Source of the DNA: Chromatiales bacterium
Lineage (GTDB): Bacteria > Pseudomonadota > Gammaproteobacteria > Chromatiales > Chromatiaceae
Direction: 5' to 3'
DNA length: 64,000 bases
Assembly (NCBI GenBank): GCA_028280505.1
Contig: JANQLO010000016.1
Span: 1-64,000 of the forward strand
Shown: positions 30,501 to 39,120 of the stretch, in pieces
Layout of the letters: each line of letters starts with the position of its first letter
Position numbering within the stretch: the first letter of the stretch is position 1
The notes under the pieces: generated by a model
The model's input: the letters and a program-made list of their open reading frames with translations, nothing else
Databases searched by the model: none
Told to the model about the DNA's origin: nothing
Program-made: the position numbers and the translations under genes

Positions 30501-30662
30501 GGCGCCAGGATAAATGGTCTCGACCGAAACCACGGGCGAATCGATATCGGGATACTCACGCAATGGCAGTCGATCGAAGGCCACCAGGCCGAAGGCAATC
30601 AACAGCAACGACAATACCGACGCGAATACCGGCCGCTTGACCGACACATCGGACAGAATCAT
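27555..30662 (-). CDS. RND efflux permease (HAE1/AcrB family)
   Basis: This 1035-aa inner-membrane pump has the classical RND plan: helix 1, large periplasmic loop, helices 2-6, second periplasmic loop and helices 8-12. Typical motifs include VDDAIVVLENIHRRME near residue 400 and PLAIAGALLGL late in the chain. It drives proton-coupled efflux with an adaptor and an outer-membrane channel. Its ATG overlaps the adaptor stop (ATGA), so the two are translationally coupled. No TolC-like gene or regulator lies nearby. Confidence 0.95.
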   Translation of the reverse strand: MILSDVSVKRPVFASVLSLLLIAFGLVAFDRLPLREYPDIDSPVVSVETIYPGAAANVVETRITQLIEDRIAGVEGIRFIESQSEDGRSVITVEFNIDRDVDGAANDIRDRVSTILDDLPDEADPPEIQKVDSNEDVIMWLNLVSDRMTVPELSDYARRYLVDRFSVLDGVARVRVGGGQTFAMRIWLDRNALAARGLAVSDVSDALRAENLELPAGSLDSVDRQFTVRVARSFLAPDDFARLVLARGDDGYLVRLGDVARVEKGAEEDRTFFRGNGVPMVGIGIIKQSTANTIAVADLAKAETARINANLPDGMEIKQSYDTSVFVKGAIAEVYKTLGIAILLVISVIFVFLGSARAMLVPAVTVPVSLIATFLMLWILGFSINILTLLALVLAIGLVVDDAIVVLENIHRRMELYGESRLVAAFRGARQVAFAVIATTVVLVSVFVPIAFLQGDVGRLFSEFALTMAAAVAFSSFVALSLSPMLASQVLPKDAGKHSLMRAIDAGFGRIRDGYEWLLRGALRHKWVVGVIFLGIFGGSYWLLEKTPSEYAPKEDRGAFFVIVNGPEGATYDYMKDYMDEIERRLTPLVESGEVTRLLVRAPRAFSNFEIFNSGIVINVLSDWDERRSAWDIMADVRSRLGDLPGVRAFPVMRQGFGARIQKPVQFVIGGGTYEELAQWRDVLVEKIQASNPGLEGLDWDYKETKPQLQVIIDYDRAADLGVTIGEIGRTLETMLGSRQVTTYIEDGEEYDVILEGERDVQRTPTDLSNIYVRSQRTDTLIPLANLVYLEEVADSIRLNRYNRVRSITLEANLADGLSLGQALNYLEGLVREHLPGKVIIDYKGQSQDFKSAGDSIVFVFVLGVLVVYLILAAQFESWVHPFVIMLTVPLAIAGALLGLYLTDKTLNLYSQIGLIMLVGLAAKNGILIVEFANQLRDAGREFHAALLEATEVRFRPIVMTGITTAAGSLPLLLSSGAGSETRAVMGTVILAGVLAATLFTLFIVPVAYDLLARRTGSPLRLTRRLDRELAEKPE

Positions 30663-31786
30663 CGGCCGGCGTCCCCGGCCGCGGCCTTCTTCCGATCGCC
30701 CAGCATTTCTTCGAGCGTAAGACGGCCGTCATCGATGGCCTGTACGGCTACCGGCTGGCCCGGGCGGGCACGCAGCGTTCCGTCGGTGATGACCAACTCA
30801 CCGATCGACAAGCCGTCGAGAACCTCGACCTCACCCGGCCGACGCGATCCGATCTTGATCGGACGCCGTTCGGCCTTGTGGCCACCACCTTCCGGCGCCG
30901 CAACCAACACGAACTGCTCGCGGCCGAGTGGCATCAATGCGGATTCCGGAATAACCAGGACATCACGCGGGTTCTTGCGTAACGCCACCTGCATCAACAT
31001 ACCGGGCTTCAGCAGACGTTCTTCGTTCGGCAACAGCACCCGCACCAAGAGCGAGCGGCTGACCGGATCGACCCGACTGTCGATACTACGTACCTTGCCG
31101 CGGAATTCCCGTTCGGGATAAGCGCGGCTGCGCGCAACCATCGGCAGGCCGGGTTTCAGGCTGGACAGATAGACGTTCGGCACCGACAAATCCAGCTTCA
31201 TTACCGAATCGTCATCCAATGTCGTGATCAAATCACCCGGCTCGACCAGGGCACCGACGCTAATGTTGCGCAAACCGAGCACACCAGAGAAGGGCGCCTT
31301 GATCAGCCGATCGGACAATCGTGACTCGATCGCGGACAGTCGTGCACGCGCGGTGTCTTGTTCACGCCGACGCTCGTCCAACAACGACTTTGCCGCCGTG
31401 CCCTGCGACGCCAATGACTGCACCCTGCGATATTGGCGCTGGGCCTCTTCGACCAGGGCCCGGGCCTCTTTCAGCTGAGCATCTTCCTCGGTACTGGTCA
31501 TTTCGACCAATAAATCGCCCTGAGCAACGCGGTCACCGTCGTCAAAATGCAAGGCGCTGACCTTTTCGGTGACCGATGCGGTCAGGGTCACCGATTCGTT
31601 GGCGCGCAAGGTACCCAATGCTTCGATACGGTCTTCGAAGCGATCGATTTTGGCCTCGGCGGCAAACACCGGCGTTGGCGTTGGCGCGGCAAATACCCCA
31701 TGCACCGAAATCAAAAACAGCAACAACACGAGAACGAAGCCCGTTCCGAACGGGCGAGCGGCATTGGACATGATCAGCGACAGCAT
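30659..31786 (-). CDS. RND periplasmic adaptor (membrane fusion protein)
   Basis: From ATG 31786 the product is 375 aa, with a signal/anchor segment (SNAARPFGTGFVLVLLLFLISVHG), a lipoyl half-motif, an alpha-hairpin with long coiled coil (EDAQLKEARALVEEAQRQYRR onward), a second lipoyl half and beta-barrel domains. This is the HlyD/AcrA plan. The longer ORF to 31870 hides the signal and is unlikely; ATG 31771 is another option. It bridges the RND pump and outer membrane. Confidence 0.92.
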   Translation of the reverse strand: MLSLIMSNAARPFGTGFVLVLLLFLISVHGVFAAPTPTPVFAAEAKIDRFEDRIEALGTLRANESVTLTASVTEKVSALHFDDGDRVAQGDLLVEMTSTEEDAQLKEARALVEEAQRQYRRVQSLASQGTAAKSLLDERRREQDTARARLSAIESRLSDRLIKAPFSGVLGLRNISVGALVEPGDLITTLDDDSVMKLDLSVPNVYLSSLKPGLPMVARSRAYPEREFRGKVRSIDSRVDPVSRSLLVRVLLPNEERLLKPGMLMQVALRKNPRDVLVIPESALMPLGREQFVLVAAPEGGGHKAERRPIKIGSRRPGEVEVLDGLSIGELVITDGTLRARPGQPVAVQAIDDGRLTLEEMLGDRKKAAAGDAGR

Positions 31787-31972
31787 ATGGGGAATGGTGG
31801 TCCCTAAGACCTCGCTATGGCGAATTGATTCCGCTCGATACCGCGCGCGGCAAGCGAATCCTCGCAGCAACGACTTTGCCGCGAGAACGCTAGCAAATTA
31901 CGGCATCGACGATCGACTATGCTGGGTGGGTCGATTCGCCGGCCGACAACGCCGCTGCCTGGAGAAAAGCTC

Positions 31973-32644
31973 ATGTTACGTTCCTTCGCCTGCATGCTGG
32001 CCATGTTCCTCGCCTTTGTCGCGCCAGCCGAGCAAAGCGTCAACCCCGGAATCAATCGGGCTTACGAGAACGCGGACTTCGACCGATGGCAGGGAATCTT
32101 CGAACGCGACGGGCGCGAGGTGTGGGACCGGCGCGACGATATCATTCGCCATCTGCGATTGCGGCCCGGACAGCGCATTGCCGATGTCGGCGCCGGTACC
32201 GGGTTCTTCAGCATGCTAATGGCCGAGGCCGTCGGGCCCGAAGGACGGGTCTATGCGGTCGATATCACGCCGAGCTTCGTCGCCGAAACCGAACAACGAG
32301 CCAAAAATCAGGGTTTGAACCATGTCGTCGGGATAGTCAACGACCCGCACAGTACGCGATTACCCGTCGATAGCGTCGATCTGGTTTTCATCAGTGACAC
32401 CTATCATCACTTCGAATACCCGCAATCGACGCTGCGCAGCATCTATGAAGCGCTGACGCCGGCCGGTGACTTGGTTGTCATCGATTTCATACGCATCCCC
32501 GGATTCAGCAGTCCCTGGGTGCTTAACCACGTAAGAGCCGGCGAACCGGAGGTGATCGCCGAGATCGAGGCGGCCGGATTTTCCCTGGTCGAACGACTGG
32601 ATTTCATGCGAACTCAGTACTACCTTCGTTTCAGTAAACGCTAA
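31973..32644 (+). CDS. Exported class I SAM-dependent methyltransferase
   Basis: This 223-aa protein combines a signal peptide (MLRSFACMLAMFLAFVAPAEQ) with a full Rossmann methyltransferase domain: motif I ADVGAGTGFFS, motif II VYAVDIT, and a later YHHFEYP region. GGAG about 8 bp upstream fixes the ATG at 31973. It is divergent from the RND adaptor gene. A methyltransferase outside the cytoplasm lacks an obvious supply of SAM, although such signal-bearing homologues are known in Proteobacteria. The substrate is unknown. Confidence 0.8.
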   Translation: MLRSFACMLAMFLAFVAPAEQSVNPGINRAYENADFDRWQGIFERDGREVWDRRDDIIRHLRLRPGQRIADVGAGTGFFSMLMAEAVGPEGRVYAVDITPSFVAETEQRAKNQGLNHVVGIVNDPHSTRLPVDSVDLVFISDTYHHFEYPQSTLRSIYEALTPAGDLVVIDFIRIPGFSSPWVLNHVRAGEPEVIAEIEAAGFSLVERLDFMRTQYYLRFSKR

Positions 32645-32932
32645 AGCGGTACGCCAAAGGCCTCTCGACGCACGAAAGGCCAAATTATTCCCAATCCGTT
32701 GTCACTTTGCGTTGATGGAAAATCGAATGGTGACATAGGCCTAGAGTAGTTTAAGCTTGGGTTCCGCTGTGTGCGGAGGAAGTGGGCGGAACGGGAGCGT
32801 CGGGCAGGCGCACCGACATCGGTCCGCCTGACTTCATCGCTCTCTCGCGGCAAATTAGAACATTAACAAAATGTGCAGCAGCACTGCTCATTGAACACCA
32901 CAACAAAACAACCTTGCGAGGTGGAGGTCCAT

Positions 32933-33775
32933 ATGTTGAGAAGAACCCTATTTGCATTGCCGATGGCACTCGCCTTAGGGACGACGGCGAGCGCAGAGTC
33001 GGATAAGGCACCGGAAGATGTGCTCAACGAGTTGATCAACAAGGTCGACTCTAAATATCTCACCCAGAGTGAGCAAAACATCATGATGATGCCCGACAAC
33101 CCGGCTTATTGGACGGTGGACGAAGGCGAAGAACTTTTTAGCGAACCACGCGGCCCGAAGAACGCGTCGCTGGAGACCTGCGACTTCGGCAAAGGCCCGG
33201 GAGTGCTTGACGGCGCCTATACCGAAATGCCGCGCTTTTTCGCCGACACCGGCAAGGTCATGGACCTTGAAACCCGGCTGATCCATTGCATGATGACCAT
33301 CCAGGGCTTTACCAAAGACGATGCGCCGGTGAAAAAACGCCACGGCTCCGGTTCCGACATGATGAAGCTGCAGACCTACATCGCCAGCAAATCGAACGGA
33401 CAACCGTGGAATCCACCGATGGATCACCCGCTGGAGCGCGCCATGCGTGACGCCGGCAAGGAACTGTTCTATCGCCGCGCGGGCAGCTTCGACTTCAGCT
33501 GCAAGACTTGCCACGGGGCAACGGGTAAGCGCATTCGCGCCTCCGTGCTGCCCAGCGTGGAATTCCCCGAAGAATGGACCAAGGCCATCTCCTGGCCGGC
33601 CTATCGTGTCGGACATCAGAACGTACGCAGCAGTCAGCACCGCGTTCGCGGTTGCTACTGGCAAATGCGTCAGGGTCTGGTCAAGCCCGGTTCCGATGCC
33701 TCGATCGCATTGATCTCCTTCTGGACCGATGCTGCCCGCGGGCAGCCTGCGATCCTGCCGGACATGAAGCGCTGA
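32933..33775 (+). CDS. soxA: Sulfur oxidation cytochrome SoxA
   Basis: This 280-aa periplasmic protein (signal peptide about 1-21) is the larger subunit of the SoxAX cytochrome that attaches thiosulfate to the SoxYZ carrier. One CxxCH haem motif is present (CKTCH, 190-194), and the active-site Cys that forms a persulfide is in HRVRGCYWQMR (C241). C83 and C119 in the N-terminal half replace a second haem site and may form a disulfide, which makes this the single-haem SoxA type. The start follows GGTGGAGG. soxX follows 27 bp downstream. Confidence 0.95.
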   Translation: MLRRTLFALPMALALGTTASAESDKAPEDVLNELINKVDSKYLTQSEQNIMMMPDNPAYWTVDEGEELFSEPRGPKNASLETCDFGKGPGVLDGAYTEMPRFFADTGKVMDLETRLIHCMMTIQGFTKDDAPVKKRHGSGSDMMKLQTYIASKSNGQPWNPPMDHPLERAMRDAGKELFYRRAGSFDFSCKTCHGATGKRIRASVLPSVEFPEEWTKAISWPAYRVGHQNVRSSQHRVRGCYWQMRQGLVKPGSDASIALISFWTDAARGQPAILPDMKR

Positions 33776-33802
33776 TCATCGACAGATTGAGGAGAAAAAC
33801 AC

Positions 33803-34501
33803 ATGACGAAACACAAGCACATCTTGACTCACGGCCTGGCGGCGATCGCTCTGACCTTGGGCACCTATTCGGCCGCCGTATCGGCTGAGGACTACACGAA
33901 AATGACGCCGAAGGCCCTGGCCGAACACCTGATCTTCAAGGCCGGTGGCTTCAAGTTGGACGAGGCGACCCAGGAAGGCACCACGGTCACCGAACGGCAA
34001 ACCCAAGACGGCATCCAGAAAGCCTGCTCGGCTCTGGGTAGCAAAACCATCGACGGCGACACGGCGGCCAAGGTCAATGCCATGGCGCGTAAATCCATCG
34101 TCAAACCGGATGGCGGCATCAAGCTCGGCGATTGGAAGAAAGGTCAGGCGCTGGCGCGTTCGGGCTTCGGCTTCCGTGTCGGTCACAGGGACGACGACCA
34201 CAGCAAGCGCGAGCCGGGCGGCAACTGTTATGCCTGCCACCAGCTGGACCCCAACGAAATCGCGTTCGGCACCCTGGGGCCGAGCCTAGCCGCCTACGGC
34301 AAAACCCGTGGGACCAGTGAAGCGATGCTCAATTACGCCTATGAGGTGATCTACAACCCACATTCGTACTTCCCCTGTACTTATATGCCGCGGTTCGGTC
34401 ACAACAAAGTGTTGACCCAAGAGCAGATCAGCCACGTCATGGCCTATCTGTTCGATCCGGAATCCCCGGTTAATCAGGAACTCAAACCACAGTCCTGGTG
34501 A
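33803..34501 (+). CDS. soxX: Sulfur oxidation cytochrome SoxX
   Basis: This 232-aa periplasmic monohaem cytochrome (signal peptide about 1-28) has CYACH at 142-146, the LGPSLAAYGKTRG stretch, and the axial-Met region CTYMPRFGHNKVLT near the C-terminus, all SoxX hallmarks. GAGGAG precedes the ATG. An extra segment of about 80 residues between signal and haem domain makes it longer than classical SoxX. Gene order soxA-soxX without soxYZ, soxB or soxK nearby shows that the sox genes are dispersed in this genome. Confidence 0.95.
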   Translation: MTKHKHILTHGLAAIALTLGTYSAAVSAEDYTKMTPKALAEHLIFKAGGFKLDEATQEGTTVTERQTQDGIQKACSALGSKTIDGDTAAKVNAMARKSIVKPDGGIKLGDWKKGQALARSGFGFRVGHRDDDHSKREPGGNCYACHQLDPNEIAFGTLGPSLAAYGKTRGTSEAMLNYAYEVIYNPHSYFPCTYMPRFGHNKVLTQEQISHVMAYLFDPESPVNQELKPQSW

Positions 34502-34507
34502 GATTAT

Positions 34508-34536
34508 TCGGCCCGCATCATGCGGGCCGATTTCTT
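34508..34536 (+). terminator. Terminator after soxX
   Basis: A 10-bp stem (34508-34517 with 34521-34530) with a 3-nt tca loop is followed by tttcttt. It sits 7 bp past the soxX stop and just before the converging chemoreceptor gene. Confidence 0.85.
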
Positions 34537-34559
34537 TGTGGCCTTGCAAGCCGTGACGG

Positions 34560-36230
34560 TCAATCACTCTCGCAACGATAACCGACTCTGAAGCCTCCCC
34601 AATGCCGGCCCTTCACCCGGATTGGCGCCGACATGTCGTGCATGATTTCGCCAGTATCCCGTTTGTAGGTTTGTAACAGGAAGGGCTCGATGTTGGCCCC
34701 GCAACGACTGCCGGTTCGATCGTTGAAGATACGCTTGGTACGGTTGTTGGCGAGATCCTTCTCGTAATCACCGGTCAAGGGCTTGCTGTAGCGCTTGTTG
34801 TGGGTCGGGAAGTAACCGTTGTTGTCGACGGCACCGGCATACAACACATGGGTATGCTTATCCAGGATGGGTTCCTGAATCGGTGGCAATACCTGATCGG
34901 TGAACTTGTCGAAACGAGTACTGTGTTTCGGCGGATCGGTATCGGCAATTGGCTGGTAGTCGCGATCCATCAGGTCGTCGAGCGTGACTCTGCCTGTATC
35001 GACCGCCGACTCGAATGCCTGGCCGATCCGCGCCGCGGCCTCTTGTGCGATATGGCGCGCGCGATCATGCATCGTGTCCAATTCGAACGCCGCGGTCGCC
35101 TTGTATTCATCCTCCGCCGTGTCGGCCAGGAACAGCGCACCTTCCGAAACTTGCTGAACCTCCTGTTCGGTTACCTCCAAAGCGGTCTCGATATCGGTCA
35201 ACGCCCCGGAGATCTCGTCGATCGACAAGACATGCGATTGCACGGCCTGGGCGATACGGGTGATCTCTGTTTTCGAGTCCTCCGACAGGCTATGGATGTT
35301 CTCCAAGGTGCGGCCCACACCCTCGGTCTCATCCACCACATCTTCGACCACTTCGACCAGCTGGCCCATCTTGGTCGCCGATTGATTGATCTGCTGATAG
35401 ATGTTGCGAAGCTGGTCACCGATATCGCGTGTCGCATCCGTCGTCTTGCTGGCTAGCTGGCGCACCTCATCGGCGACCACGGCAAAGCCACGTCCGTTTT
35501 CGCCGGCACGCGCCGCCTCGATCGCGGCATTCAATGCCAACAGATTGGTCTGTCCGGCAACCTGATCGATAACCTGCGTAATATTCTGGATCTCTTCCGA
35601 GCGGGCCTGCAATTCACGCAACGAAGCGGCACTCAACTCGGTCTCGTCGCGTACCGCGCGAATGCGATCGATTGTGCTGCTCACCGCCTGCTGACCGGTA
35701 CGACTCGCATCCCGTGTTGCCCCTGCCGCAGCCTCTGCCTGGTCGGCACTGCCCGACATCTCATTCGTGGTCTCGGCGATCGCCTGCGAGGTCGCACCGA
35801 TGTTGCGTATGTGCTCGACTTGCTCGGTCAGTTTGTGCTTCAAAGTATCTGCGGAGAACGACAGCTTGGCTGACGCGATCGCCATGGTACCGCCGCGCTC
35901 GGCAATCGAACGCGCCGTATCGACGAGCGACCGCTGCATATCGCTCACGGCCTCCGACAAGGTTCGCAGGAGCGGATGCTTCAAGGCCACCTGGTTTACA
36001 TCGACCTTGTGTAACTCGCCACGGTCGGCACTGCCTTTGATCACGGCGACGAATCGCTCCAGCGGGCGCTGCAAAACGAGATAGGTAATCAAGCCACCGG
36101 GTGCCATCGCACTCAAACCGACCGCGGTTGCGACCAGGGCGTCGGGTAATCGATCGACCGTTAGCCAATGTACGAGTACTGCAGTGACAACACCCAAGAC
36201 CAGGGTGGCGGTATAGAGTATTAACTGCAT
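34560..36230 (-). CDS. Methyl-accepting chemotaxis protein with C-terminal sensor domain
   Basis: This 556-aa receptor has two closely spaced N-terminal membrane helices (about 1-23 and 30-55) with almost no periplasmic loop, a HAMP-like linker, and the conserved signalling hairpin ([16 protein letters not shown], about residues 230-250). After the coiled coil comes a C-terminal domain of about 115 residues with [24 protein letters not shown] and FNDRTG, resembling a Cache/PAS-like module placed in the cytoplasm. It therefore probably senses an internal or redox signal rather than a periplasmic ligand. Confidence 0.9.
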   Translation of the reverse strand: MQLILYTATLVLGVVTAVLVHWLTVDRLPDALVATAVGLSAMAPGGLITYLVLQRPLERFVAVIKGSADRGELHKVDVNQVALKHPLLRTLSEAVSDMQRSLVDTARSIAERGGTMAIASAKLSFSADTLKHKLTEQVEHIRNIGATSQAIAETTNEMSGSADQAEAAAGATRDASRTGQQAVSSTIDRIRAVRDETELSAASLRELQARSEEIQNITQVIDQVAGQTNLLALNAAIEAARAGENGRGFAVVADEVRQLASKTTDATRDIGDQLRNIYQQINQSATKMGQLVEVVEDVVDETEGVGRTLENIHSLSEDSKTEITRIAQAVQSHVLSIDEISGALTDIETALEVTEQEVQQVSEGALFLADTAEDEYKATAAFELDTMHDRARHIAQEAAARIGQAFESAVDTGRVTLDDLMDRDYQPIADTDPPKHSTRFDKFTDQVLPPIQEPILDKHTHVLYAGAVDNNGYFPTHNKRYSKPLTGDYEKDLANNRTKRIFNDRTGSRCGANIEPFLLQTYKRDTGEIMHDMSAPIRVKGRHWGGFRVGYRCESD

Positions 36231-36539
36231 ATCGGCACCGTCTTTTCTGAAATCAGTAAAGCTCTAACGGCATACAAGGCAACAGCCTTGAGAACTAATG
36301 AAAAGGGCATATGCTACAATTCGTAGCCAATCATCGTAAGCCCGGGATTTCGCTGGACTGATGGATGTCGGATTCGTCGCCGCGATCGAGAACAAAAATC
36401 CTTAGCGACGCCATTCCGACAACCGAATTGTGTTCGAAAACACCGCCAAGCCATTCAAGCTCGACAAATAACAGCCGAAAGCTTTGCGTATCCGGCCGAA
36501 CAAAAAAACATTCCCTCGGCCGGATCAAAAGGATAAAAA
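36231..36539. other. Divergent promoter region of chemoreceptor and TonB receptor
   Basis: 309 bp. It contains an extended -10 candidate facing the TonB-dependent receptor (separate entry). No gene fragment or repeat was seen. Confidence 0.4.
36312..36320 (+). promoter_or_regulatory. Extended -10 promoter candidate for the TonB receptor
   Basis: TG at 36312-36313 followed by TACAAT at 36315-36320 forms an extended -10 element. TTGAGA at 36288-36293 is a possible but widely spaced -35. It lies about 220 bp before the receptor ATG, giving a long leader if used. Confidence 0.35.
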
Positions 36540-38549
36540 ATGACCGAGACCGCCCCGCCGAGGGGGCACGCGACCGGCGCTCCCAACGGCCTCTATCGTC
36601 ATCGCGCACTGGGATTGTGTGCCGCCGTGCTTTTTGCACATACGTTGTACGCCAGCGAACCACAGACCATCGACGACCTCAAAGCCTTGAGCATTACCGG
36701 GCTGTTCGATGTGCCGGTGACATCCGTCTCGCGTCAGCCACAAAAACTCTCGAACGCCGCCGCTGCATTGTTCGTCATCACGCGTGAAGACATACGGCGT
36801 GCCGGTGTCACCTCGGTACCGGAACTGCTACGAATGGTGCCCGGGATACAGGTGGCGCGTATCGATGCCAACAAATGGGCAATCTCGGCCCGCGGTTTCA
36901 ACGGCCGATACAGCAACAAGCTATTGGTACAAAAGGACGGCCGCACGCTGTACTCGCCGCTGTATTCCGGCGTGTACTGGGACGTGCAAGATACCCTGCT
37001 GGACGATATCGAGCGCATCGAAGTCATTCGCGGCCCCGGTGCAACCTTATGGGGTGCCAATGCGGTCAATGGCGTCATCAACATCATTACACGTTCGGCA
37101 CACGATACCGACGGCGGTCTGCTGTCGTTGAGTGCGGGTAACGAAGAGCACGGCGCCATCGGTTTTCGCTATGGCGGCGCACTGGGAGGCAAGGGTTCCT
37201 ATCGTGTTTATGCCAAGGGTTTCGAACGTGACGAAGGGCGCTTCTTTTCCGGTGACGGCGCAAACGATGACTGGCGCAACCGACAGATCGGTTTTCGTAC
37301 CGATACCGATCTGGGCCCACATGACCGTCTCACGATACAAGGTGATTATTACGACGGTAGCGCGGGGGCCACCATATTGGAGGGCACGACACATAGTATG
37401 GTGGACTCCGAGACATCGGGCGGCAATCTACTGTTGCACTGGGTCCGTGAACTGGAAGACGACGCCGGTATCGAACTCAAGGCCTACGTCGACCATACCG
37501 ACCGCGACAATTGGACTCTGCGAGAACGCAGAGACACCTACGACCTGGACGTTCTTCATTACTTCCGCTTCAAACAACACCACAAACTCATCTGGGGTGC
37601 CGCCATACGTCACACGAAGGACCACATCAGTCCGGTAGCCAACAGCGTGTTACGGTTCGATCCGGAGGACCGTGAGAACACCACCGTCAGCGGCTTCGTT
37701 CAAGACAATATCGAGGTCATCGAAGACACCTTGCACCTGATCATCGGTACCAAGGTGGAACATAACGACCACACCGGCTGGGAATTTCAACCCAATGTCC
37801 GCGGGCTATGGAACCTCGACCAAAACACGACCGTTTGGGCGGCGATCTCGCGCGCGGTACGCACACCTTCTCGCGTCGAATCCGATGTGATCATCACGAC
37901 ACCCGGCACCCTGGTCGTCGGCAATGACGATACCGAAAGCGAACGCCTGACCGCCTTCGAACTCGGGCTGCGTCTGCAACCGATAGACGACCTGTCGATC
38001 GATCTTGCCGCCTTTCACAATGACTACGATCGATTGAGTACGTCCGAACGGGTCAGCCCGCCGGGGCCGCCACCCCTGATGTTCATGCTCGACAATCGCA
38101 TGCGGGGGAAGAGCTACGGCATCGAGTTGGCCGCCAACTGGGACGTGTCGGACGACTGGCGTCTCAAACTGGCCTACAGCGGCCTTGCGGTCGACCTGGA
38201 CATCGACGACGACAGTACCGATACCTCCGCCGAACGTGTCGACAATCAAACGCCCCGGCACCAATTCAACCTGCGCTCCCTATTCAACCTTCGACACGAT
38301 CTGGAACTCGACACCACGCTGTTCTTCGTCGACAAGCTGCGGAATACCGACGTCCCGTCATATCTTCGGCTCGATGTCAGATTGGGCTGGATAGTCTCTC
38401 GCGATATCGAACTCAGCCTGTCGGGCCAGAACCTTTTGGATAACGCACACCCTGAGTTCATCGAATTCTCGGGCAACTCGGCAACAACCGGCCTACGCTC
38501 GACCCAGGCCGAACGTAGCGTACTCCTGCAGACCAAGTGGCGTTTCTGA
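36540..38549 (+). CDS. TonB-dependent outer-membrane receptor
   Basis: This 669-aa protein has a signal region ending near YASEPQ, a plug domain (VFVITREDIRRAGVTSVPELLR, then IEVIRGPGATLWGANAVNGVINIITR, both hallmark plug sequences) and a 22-strand barrel ending in Phe (LLQTKWRF). AAAGGA precedes the ATG. The short size and sequence LSITGLFDVPVTSVSRQPQKLS resemble the vitamin B12/siderophore-type receptors of unknown ligand. No TonB/ExbBD genes are adjacent. Confidence 0.92.
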   Translation: MTETAPPRGHATGAPNGLYRHRALGLCAAVLFAHTLYASEPQTIDDLKALSITGLFDVPVTSVSRQPQKLSNAAAALFVITREDIRRAGVTSVPELLRMVPGIQVARIDANKWAISARGFNGRYSNKLLVQKDGRTLYSPLYSGVYWDVQDTLLDDIERIEVIRGPGATLWGANAVNGVINIITRSAHDTDGGLLSLSAGNEEHGAIGFRYGGALGGKGSYRVYAKGFERDEGRFFSGDGANDDWRNRQIGFRTDTDLGPHDRLTIQGDYYDGSAGATILEGTTHSMVDSETSGGNLLLHWVRELEDDAGIELKAYVDHTDRDNWTLRERRDTYDLDVLHYFRFKQHHKLIWGAAIRHTKDHISPVANSVLRFDPEDRENTTVSGFVQDNIEVIEDTLHLIIGTKVEHNDHTGWEFQPNVRGLWNLDQNTTVWAAISRAVRTPSRVESDVIITTPGTLVVGNDDTESERLTAFELGLRLQPIDDLSIDLAAFHNDYDRLSTSERVSPPGPPPLMFMLDNRMRGKSYGIELAANWDVSDDWRLKLAYSGLAVDLDIDDDSTDTSAERVDNQTPRHQFNLRSLFNLRHDLELDTTLFFVDKLRNTDVPSYLRLDVRLGWIVSRDIELSLSGQNLLDNAHPEFIEFSGNSATTGLRSTQAERSVLLQTKWRF

Positions 38550-38571
38550 ATCGAGCCGCGATCACCGATAA

Positions 38572-39024
38572 CTAGCAAGCCGCTTGCGTCTTGCCCAATC
38601 GACGGGATAAACGCACGCCATCACGCAGATTCAGTATCAACAAGGTGATATTGATTGCGCCCGCCAGCAATTCCAATGATTGAACCGCATAAAACCATAG
38701 GTCCAACTCACCGGCAGCCGCCTTGAATGCCAGGAAGAATGCAGCCGGTAAGAGAATAAAAACACCGTTGGCGGCAATGACCGGCATGCGCCGGCGCTTC
38801 ACATCGACCAGCCGGCCTCGGCGGTGCTTCGATAACACGACACCCGAGACACCCGTCACGATCAGCGCCGGTATCAGCAGGATAAAACCCCAGGGGATCG
38901 CCATTTTGACCGTAACGACCGTGGCGGGTTGGCCGGTGAGTTCGACAAATACGGTCGAAACCCAGAAAACCAATACCGTGATCAGTGCGACCCCGCCCGC
39001 AATTGGATGAATGATCTTGAGCAT
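38572..39024 (-). CDS. Small four-helix membrane protein
   Basis: This 150-aa protein has four hydrophobic helices and a basic loop (LSKHRRGRLVDVKRRRM) between the second and third. I do not recognise a named family; short four-helix relatives occur next to transcriptional regulators. It is transcribed divergently from the MarR-family gene across a 96-bp region with two operator-like palindromes, so the MarR protein probably controls it. Confidence 0.7.
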   Translation of the reverse strand: MLKIIHPIAGGVALITVLVFWVSTVFVELTGQPATVVTVKMAIPWGFILLIPALIVTGVSGVVLSKHRRGRLVDVKRRRMPVIAANGVFILLPAAFFLAFKAAAGELDLWFYAVQSLELLAGAINITLLILNLRDGVRLSRRLGKTQAAC

Positions 39025-39053
39025 CGTTCAGTCCCGTCCAAAAAACATCGTAA

Positions 39054-39069
39054 GCTATATATTTATAGC
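39054..39069. promoter_or_regulatory. Palindromic operator 1 (MarR type)
   Basis: Perfect inverted repeat gctata-tatt-tatagc in the 96-bp divergent region between the small membrane protein and the MarR gene. Its centre is 33 bp (about three helical turns) from the second palindrome. MarR proteins typically bind such sites and repress both genes. Confidence 0.5.
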
Positions 39070-39088
39070 GTAGGCCATACATAAAAAC

Positions 39089-39100
39089 ATAGCAAGCTAT
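39089..39100. promoter_or_regulatory. Palindromic operator 2 (MarR type)
   Basis: Perfect inverted repeat atagc-aa-gctat. It shares the gcta/tagc core with operator 1 and overlaps the expected -35 region of the MarR gene promoter, fitting autorepression. Confidence 0.5.
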
Positions 39101-39105
39101 TTAGA

Positions 39106-39114
39106 TGCTACTAT
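39106..39114 (+). promoter_or_regulatory. Extended -10 of the MarR gene, probably leaderless
   Basis: TG (39106-39107) plus TACTAT (39109-39114) forms an extended -10 six bases before the MarR ATG at 39121. There is no Shine-Dalgarno, so the transcript would start at or next to the start codon. Confidence 0.45.
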
Positions 39115-39120
39115 TCGACC

